From the NCBI GenBank assembly GCA_965651365.1, contig CBFGSA010000104.1, forward strand, positions 1 through 10,330: a stretch of DNA of 10,330 nt, given 5' to 3'. This stretch comes from DASSBG01 sp965651365. GTDB lineage: Bacteria; Pseudomonadota; Gammaproteobacteria; Xanthomonadales; Rhodanobacteraceae. The translations under genes were made by a program, and so were the position numbers. Shown in pieces: positions 6,056-10,330 of the stretch (positions are counted from its first letter, which is position 1; each line of letters starts with the position of its first letter). The notes under the pieces are model-generated. The model worked only from the letters and a program-made list of their open reading frames with translations. It did not search any database and was not told where the DNA came from.

Positions 6056-6886
6056 ATGAGCTTCAACAAGGTACCGGCCGGCAATGGCTGGCAGTGGATC
6101 GCGCAGGCGCTCGATGTATTGAAAAAGCACCCCGTGCCGTTTCTCGTCATGGGACTGATCATGGGTGTCATCGGCATCATCCCGCTTCTTGGCGGCCTGG
6201 TGTTGCTGATCCTCGGGCCGGCCCTGATCGCCGGCACTTGCTACGCGGCGCAACAGGCTGACAGTGGCAAGGCCCCGGAAATCGGACATCTTTTCCGCGG
6301 CTTTCAGCAGGGTGACCGCATTGGACCGCTGATTGCGCTGTGCATACCGACCGTGGTCGGGCTGGTCATCATGGGCATTCTGGTCGGCATCTTCGCGGTT
6401 GGCACGCTGGTATCGGCCGGCTCGGGCTTGATGGAACAGGCGCAATCCAACCCCATGGTTGTGTTCGCGGCAATGGGGGCTTCCGCCCTGATCCTGGTTC
6501 CGCTGGTGATCATCATTGCGCTGGCAATCTACGCACTGACCTTCTTCGCTATTCCACGCACCTTGCTGGACCGCGCAGATGCCTTCGCCAACATGAAGGA
6601 GAGCTTTGCGGCCTGTCGCAGCAATTTCGGCGCTTTCATCATCGCGATCCTGATTCTGCTCGGCGGAATCATCGTCCTCAACATCATTTTCCACATCCTG
6701 CATCTGGGGCGAATTGGCGAAATCCTGGTTGCGACGGCACTGTACTCCGTGCTCGGCTCGACCTTGTATTTCGGCTTTCGCGAAGTGTTCGGCAGCGCTG
6801 CCGCCCCCGCAGCCGATACCGTGCCGCCACCGCCCGTGGCCCCGCCGCCGGCTCCGACTCAGCCGCCGGAAGCACCAACAGCCTGA
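6056..6886 (+). CDS. BPSS1780-family membrane protein
   Basis: 276 aa polytopic inner-membrane protein. The N-terminus KVPAGNGWQWIAQALDVLKK (5-24), followed by GHLFRGFQQGDRIGPLIAL (77-95), matches my memory of the BPSS1780 family, whose biochemical role is unknown. Likely membrane segments lie near residues 28-46, 47-65, 90-121, 134-165, 192-215 and 221-241, some perhaps paired or re-entrant. The C-terminus (249-276) is a Pro/Ala-rich tail with runs such as PPPPVAPPPAP, probably disordered. The start is supported by GGGAG eight bases upstream. It follows the GspE-like gene by 60 bases on the same strand and could be cotranscribed, but a functional link is not shown. Its stop is four bases from the convergent stop of the rhomboid gene. 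Confidence 0.8.
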   Translation: MSFNKVPAGNGWQWIAQALDVLKKHPVPFLVMGLIMGVIGIIPLLGGLVLLILGPALIAGTCYAAQQADSGKAPEIGHLFRGFQQGDRIGPLIALCIPTVVGLVIMGILVGIFAVGTLVSAGSGLMEQAQSNPMVVFAAMGASALILVPLVIIIALAIYALTFFAIPRTLLDRADAFANMKESFAACRSNFGAFIIAILILLGGIIVLNIIFHILHLGRIGEILVATALYSVLGSTLYFGFREVFGSAAAPAADTVPPPPVAPPPAPTQPPEAPTA

Positions 6887-6890
6887 GATT

Positions 6891-7562
6891 TCAACGCCCC
6901 CTGCGTTGGCGGCGTGCCAGCGCAGGGCGCATGAACAAGGCGGCCAGCAGGCCAAACACGAAACCACCGATGTGTGTCCACCACACCACGGCGCCGAACG
7001 TCGGCCCGACCCAGGTGAATAACAACTGCACCAGTACCCACACGCCGATCAGCAGCAGGGCCGGAATGCGCACGAATTCGAAATAGAAGCCCAGTGGCAG
7101 CACCACGCCAAGATCAGCCCGCGGGAACAGGGCCAGGTAGGCGCCCATCACCGCTGAAACGGCTCCGCTGCAGCCGACAATCGCAATGGTGGCCTGCGGC
7201 ACGCTGAGCGCACCGATCAGGTTCGCTGCCGCGCCGCCGACCAGGAACAGGAGCAAATAGAACCTGCGCCCCAGCACCCGTTCCGTCGGCACGCCGAAGA
7301 TCACCAGAAACAGCAGGTTCCCCACCAGATGCAGCCAGTTGGCATGCACGAACAGGGCGCTGAGCAGATGCGGGAGCTGTTCCACCGGCCAGTGACCGCC
7401 AATGAGCCGCAGCGGTACCAGCCCCCAACCGGCAATCAACTGTGCCCGCAGCGGCTGAGGGTGAACGCTCAACAGCACAAACCCGCTCACACACAGCGCC
7501 ACCAGCAATGCCGTGATCCACGGAAAGCTCGAACGCCGACGCTGCTCCAACCGCACAAACAT
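6891..7562 (-). CDS. Rhomboid-family intramembrane serine protease
   Basis: 223 aa integral membrane protease that cleaves substrates within or near transmembrane helices. The catalytic dyad is visible: Ser132 in GCSGAVSAVMGAY (130-142) and His197 in HIGGFVFG. The oxyanion-side motif HANWLHLVGNLLFL (73-86) supplies the conserved His73, His78 and Asn82. Hydrophobic segments near 13-32, 65-90, 101-118, 126-146, 166-188 and 191-211 give the usual six-helix core. The start at 7562 (MFVRLEQ) is preferred because the longer frame would run far into gspB. It begins 25 bases after the gspB stop, so translation probably follows gspB in one transcript; no strong ribosome binding site is seen. The motif context looks like ordinary bacterial rhomboids rather than clearly a rhombosortase, but that needs a model search. 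Substrate unknown. Confidence 0.9.
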   Translation of the reverse strand: MFVRLEQRRRSSFPWITALLVALCVSGFVLLSVHPQPLRAQLIAGWGLVPLRLIGGHWPVEQLPHLLSALFVHANWLHLVGNLLFLVIFGVPTERVLGRRFYLLLFLVGGAAANLIGALSVPQATIAIVGCSGAVSAVMGAYLALFPRADLGVVLPLGFYFEFVRIPALLLIGVWVLVQLLFTWVGPTFGAVVWWTHIGGFVFGLLAALFMRPALARRQRRGR

Positions 7563-7587
7563 GGGCGAGCTCAGCCGCTCGTGTGCA

Positions 7588-8406
7588 TCAGTGACCGCCC
7601 TGACGAGGTACGCGGAAGGTGTGGCCGTTATCCTCCAGCGTGATGCTGTCGGGATTGATGGCAATCAGCTTCTGGCCGCTGGTCAAGGTGTCACCCTCGA
7701 CCTGGCGCAGGCCATTGAGGATGACGAAGCGGTCGGCTGGATCGTCGGTGTAGACGTGCATGCTGATGTCGAAATCGGGCAGGTCCTTGCGCTCGGCATA
7801 GGGCAGCTCCCAGTACATGGGGGGCGGCTTTGACTTCAACTGCCCCTGCGTCAGCTTTGGCGGCGGCGGTGGCGGGTGCGCCGCCGCTTGTGCCAGTTGT
7901 GCTTTCTGCCCGGGTTTTGGCTGCGCGGGCGCGGGCGCGGCATTGTTTACCGCGGCGTTTTGGGCTGGCGCTGGCACGCTCGCCCGGGAGGGTGCTTGCG
8001 CATCTGGCCGGGCCTTTTGCGCGAGCGCTTTCTTGTCCGGGTCGGATTTGTTCGAGGCACCGGGGACGGGCGCACCCTCGTGCGCGGACGGCGCGGGTCT
8101 CGCACCGGGGCTTTGCGGAGGCTGCTTTTTTGCAGCGAGCGTCTGCGTGCCTTTGTCAGGTACCGCGGCCTGTTGTGGCGTCGGGGCCGACGGGGCACCG
8201 CGCAGATACGCATACGTGGCCCGCGCCTTGTGCAACAGCGGTTGACGCCAGACCCAGGCACCGACCAGGCCCGCCACCAACAGCAACACGATGAACCATG
8301 GCCAGCGACGCCGACGCCGACGGAAGCGCGGACTGTCCAGAGTTGGTGCTTTGCCAAGCTGGCGCTGGCGCTCGGCTTTTTTCAGTGCGTCGTGAAGCAG
8401 GGACAT
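7588..8406 (-). CDS. gspB: General secretion pathway protein GspB
   Basis: 272 aa inner-membrane protein of the type II secretion accessory pair GspA/GspB, which helps the secretin assemble through peptidoglycan. The order is a short cytoplasmic start MSLLHDALKKAERQRQLGK (1-19), typical of the family, a basic patch (28-34), one transmembrane helix (36-53), a long Pro/Ala/Lys-rich periplasmic linker (about 70-193) and a folded C-terminal T2SSB domain (about 194-270) containing YAERKDLPDFDISMHVY and ILNGLRQVEGD. The linker is low-complexity and GC-rich, and would suit spanning the periplasm towards the wall. It lies 61 bases downstream of gspA on the same strand and 25 bases before the rhomboid gene. 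AGGA lies about 12 bases before the ATG, rather far. Confidence 0.92.
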   Translation of the reverse strand: MSLLHDALKKAERQRQLGKAPTLDSPRFRRRRRRWPWFIVLLLVAGLVGAWVWRQPLLHKARATYAYLRGAPSAPTPQQAAVPDKGTQTLAAKKQPPQSPGARPAPSAHEGAPVPGASNKSDPDKKALAQKARPDAQAPSRASVPAPAQNAAVNNAAPAPAQPKPGQKAQLAQAAAHPPPPPPKLTQGQLKSKPPPMYWELPYAERKDLPDFDISMHVYTDDPADRFVILNGLRQVEGDTLTSGQKLIAINPDSITLEDNGHTFRVPRQGGH

Positions 8407-8467
8407 GTATCAATCGTTTCCTGTGTCGGGGTGGAGCGCAACGGAGGCAATGTAGCGCGGCCAGGCT

Positions 8468-10069
8468 CTATGGTACGTCACGTATCAGGTGGGGACCCGA
8501 TTCATCCAGCGATGCCAGTGCAAACAGGGTTTCCGGACCAACGATGCCGTCGGCGACCAGCCCGAAACCCTTTTGCAGGCGACGCACACGAGCCTCCAGT
8601 TCGGCACCAAAGAATGACGGGCCCTGGGCATTGCCTGGACCATGGTCATGGAGCGCCAGTTGACTGGCGACCCAGACCGTTGCCGGTCCCGCGTCGCCAC
8701 GCTGCAGAGTCTGCGGAATATCCGCAGGCACGCGGAAGATCGCCATGAATTGACCGTTCCAGACGCGATCCAGTTCCCTTCGGCCAAGCCGATAGGACTT
8801 GTCGCGATAGCGAAGACTGACCTGTTGATTCCCGACACCCGTCAACAGGGCGTAGTGTGGTGGTTCGTCTGCAGTGGACTGCAGAAACAGGATCATCGGG
8901 CGGTTGAATTGCGCAACCTGACGCAAAGAACCGCTCCCACGCAGACAGTCAAGCCCCGGCGCAATCACGACAGGACATCCCTTCGCCTCGGTCACGCTGG
9001 CCTCGGTAGCGTTCACCTGCCAACGCGCCAGCAGTTGCGACCATGCACTGTCCGATCCACTACTCGAATTGCCACGAAGCGCTTCGTGCAAGTCAGCACC
9101 GCCAGCCGCCGCAATCGGCTTCACTGCCGCACCCGCAACGTTCCTGGCTGGCGGCTGCGAATCCTGGCGCCACCACCACACAACCGCTGCCAGCAGGCAC
9201 AAGACGAAAATCGCTGGCATCCAGTGTGAGGTTCGCCGCCACCAGTGCCTGACCCGCCCCGGCAACGCCTCATCGGCAGCCCGGTGGACGACACGTTCGC
9301 CCAGCTTGGATTGCTCCAGCGCGTAGCCCGCGGTCATGGCGCGATCGGCAATGATGTTGATGACTCTGGGAATGCCGCCGCTTCGCTTGTACAGCGCCGT
9401 CAAACCCAGCCGCGTAAACGGCATTCTGTCCAGGCCGGCAACCGCCAGCCGATGCTGGACGTAGGCCGCAGTCTCCTCCGCGTCCAGCGGCTCCAGGTGG
9501 TAGCGTGCCGTGATGCGCTGTGCCAGTTGCCGCAGGTCTGGCCTGGCCAGCAGGACACGCAACTCCGGCTGCCCCAGGAGGATGATCTGCAACAGCTTCT
9601 GGGTTGGCGTCTCCAGGTTCGTCAGCAGGCGAATCTGCTCCAATGCCTGTACCGAAAGTTCCTGTGCCTCGTCGACGATCAGGACCACCCGCAGGCCCTG
9701 GGCGTAGGCATCGAGCAGAAACGCGTTGAGGGCGTCGACCAGGGCTTTCCGGCTATCCTGACGGTCTGTGATGTCAATGCCCAGTTCCTCACTGAGCGCG
9801 ACCAAAAGCTCCAATGGCGACAACTTCGGATTGAGGATCAGGGCAATTCGGGTGTCTTCCGGCAATTGCTCCAGAAGCAGTCGGCACAGGGTTGTCTTGC
9901 CCGTTCCCACCTCGCCGGTGAGCTGCACGAAGCCGCTGCCGCCCCCCTTGCCAACGCCATACAACAGATGCGCCAAAGCCTCCCGATGCCGATCAGACAG
10001 GAACACATAACGCGGATCGGGCGTAATCGAGAACGGCGCTTCCTTGAGTCCGAAATGGTCCAGATACAT
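8468..10069 (-). CDS. gspA: GspA / ExeA-like ATPase with peptidoglycan-binding domain
   Basis: 533 aa bitopic membrane protein. In Aeromonas the homologue ExeA works with ExeB to place the type II secretin in the outer membrane by remodelling or binding peptidoglycan. The cytoplasmic AAA domain (1-270) opens MYLDHFGLKEAPFSITPDPR and carries Walker A GEVGTGKTT (52-60) and Walker B VVLIVDEAQ (128-136). A basic stretch (272-279) precedes one transmembrane helix (284-300). The periplasmic part has a C39-peptidase-like fold region (about 345-447, with CPVVIAPGLDCL and HYALLTGV) and a C-terminal PG_binding_1 domain (about 487-521, VRRLQKGFGLVADGIVGPET). The start at 10069 is chosen because MYLDHFGL is the family start; 13 upstream codons add unrelated sequence. 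No clear ribosome binding site or strong promoter is seen upstream. It is first in a gspA-gspB-rhomboid cluster. Confidence 0.94.
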   Translation of the reverse strand: MYLDHFGLKEAPFSITPDPRYVFLSDRHREALAHLLYGVGKGGGSGFVQLTGEVGTGKTTLCRLLLEQLPEDTRIALILNPKLSPLELLVALSEELGIDITDRQDSRKALVDALNAFLLDAYAQGLRVVLIVDEAQELSVQALEQIRLLTNLETPTQKLLQIILLGQPELRVLLARPDLRQLAQRITARYHLEPLDAEETAAYVQHRLAVAGLDRMPFTRLGLTALYKRSGGIPRVINIIADRAMTAGYALEQSKLGERVVHRAADEALPGRVRHWWRRTSHWMPAIFVLCLLAAVVWWWRQDSQPPARNVAGAAVKPIAAAGGADLHEALRGNSSSGSDSAWSQLLARWQVNATEASVTEAKGCPVVIAPGLDCLRGSGSLRQVAQFNRPMILFLQSTADEPPHYALLTGVGNQQVSLRYRDKSYRLGRRELDRVWNGQFMAIFRVPADIPQTLQRGDAGPATVWVASQLALHDHGPGNAQGPSFFGAELEARVRRLQKGFGLVADGIVGPETLFALASLDESGPHLIRDVP

Positions 10070-10125
10070 GCGCGCTACTTTAGCAGTGGAGCGAGGTGAG
10101 CGGTGCACGGATACTCTCGCACCCA

Positions 10126-10212
10126 GCGCAGGGTGCTGCTGAGCGAAGCGAAGCGCACCATCGAACCCTCCACACCGCGGTGCGCTACACCTTGCTCAGC
10201 GGCACCCTGCGC
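10126..10212. repeat. Long nested inverted repeat between gspA and the rRNA terminator
   Basis: The outer arms are GCGCAGGGTGCTGCTGAGC (10126-10144) and GCTCAGCGGCACCCTGCGC (10194-10212), complementary at 18 of 19 positions with the odd pair a G-U or A-C wobble. After a symmetric 7-base internal loop on each side, a perfect 8-base inner stem AGCGCACC (10152-10159) / GGTGCGCT (10179-10186) closes a 19-base loop. No T tract follows directly on either side, so it does not look like a simple terminator. It may be a dispersed palindromic element. Confidence 0.7.
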
Positions 10213-10229
10213 CGAGTCCCGCAAACAGC

Positions 10230-10273
10230 AAAAAAAAAAAAAAACGCCCCGCCGGAACGAACCGGACGGGGCG
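10230..10273 (-). terminator. Rho-independent terminator of the rRNA operon
   Basis: On the minus strand CGCCCCG-T-CCGG, a TTCGTT loop and CCGGCGGGGCG form an 11-base stem with one bulged T. A run of 15 T follows at once (A at 10230-10244 on the plus strand). It starts about 12 bases past the 5S rRNA 3' end and would stop rRNA transcription before gspA, which lies downstream in the same direction. Confidence 0.95.
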
Positions 10274-10285
10274 CTGGTGCTGGGA

Positions 10286-10330
10286 CCCTGGCAGTGACCT
10301 ACTCTCGCATGGGTGAGCCGGACCGAACTG
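10286..10330 (-). rRNA. rrf: 5S ribosomal RNA, 3' end (partial)
   Basis: The minus strand reads ...CACCCATGCGAGAGTAGG followed by TCACTGCCAGGG, which is the conserved 3' end of bacterial 5S rRNA (compare CCATGCGAGAGTAGG...CTGCCAGG in E. coli). About 45 of roughly 115-120 bases are present; the 5' part lies beyond the right edge. The exact 3' end is uncertain by a few bases. A strong terminator follows directly, so this is the end of an rRNA operon. Confidence 0.93.

Noticed and set aside
5531..6967. 478-codon open frame on the minus strand
   Set aside because: It spans the 3' part of the GspE-like gene and the BPSS1780-family gene on the opposite strand and has no family resemblance.
7817..8294. 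Gly/Ala/Cys-rich open frames on the plus strand across gspB
   Set aside because: They are antisense to the Pro/Ala-rich linker of GspB; the composition simply mirrors that linker.
10113..10124. TGCGAGAGTA on the minus strand, matching ten bases of the 5S rRNA 3' end
   Set aside because: Flanking bases do not continue the 5S match, so a 5S remnant is not supported; a ten-base match may be chance.

Overview
The window is GC-rich, densely coded chromosomal DNA from a proteobacterium. The separate alpha and beta chains of glycyl-tRNA synthetase, a GspA/GspB pair, a BPSS1780-type membrane protein and a GTAGGAGCGGC-type REP palindrome together suggest a gammaproteobacterium, perhaps Xanthomonadales or a relative. 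That placement is inference from gene content; the species cannot be named.

Layout. At the left edge are the first 33 codons of an exported protein on the minus strand, followed by a gene-free stretch (100-572) that probably holds its promoter and a long leader. Then come glyS and glyQ (both minus, transcribed glyQ then glyS), separated by an unusually large 412-base gap filled with hairpin-forming repeats. Divergent from glyQ, on the plus strand, are a GspE/PilB-type secretion or pilus ATPase and a six-helix BPSS1780-family membrane protein. Converging on these from the right is a minus-strand cluster: gspA (ExeA-like ATPase with a peptidoglycan-binding domain), gspB, and a rhomboid intramembrane protease starting 25 bases after gspB. 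The right edge holds the 3' end of a 5S rRNA gene (minus) and a textbook rRNA-operon terminator with a 15-T tract. A long nested inverted repeat lies between that terminator and gspA.

How the genes fit. Two themes are present: translation (glyQS and the end of an rRNA operon) and envelope secretion (GspE-like motor, GspA/GspB, rhomboid protease). GspA and GspB are known to help the type II secretion secretin assemble through the peptidoglycan, and GspE-family ATPases power pseudopilus or pilus assembly. No secretin, pseudopilin or GspF/L/M gene lies here, so any link to a specific machine is inference.

I found no new defence system, CRISPR array, transposase or phage gene. The most interesting signal is non-coding: an inverted pair of 45-base repeats between glyQ and glyS. 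Their only differences are six bases that form three compensated base pairs, which is direct evidence that a hairpin structure is being maintained.
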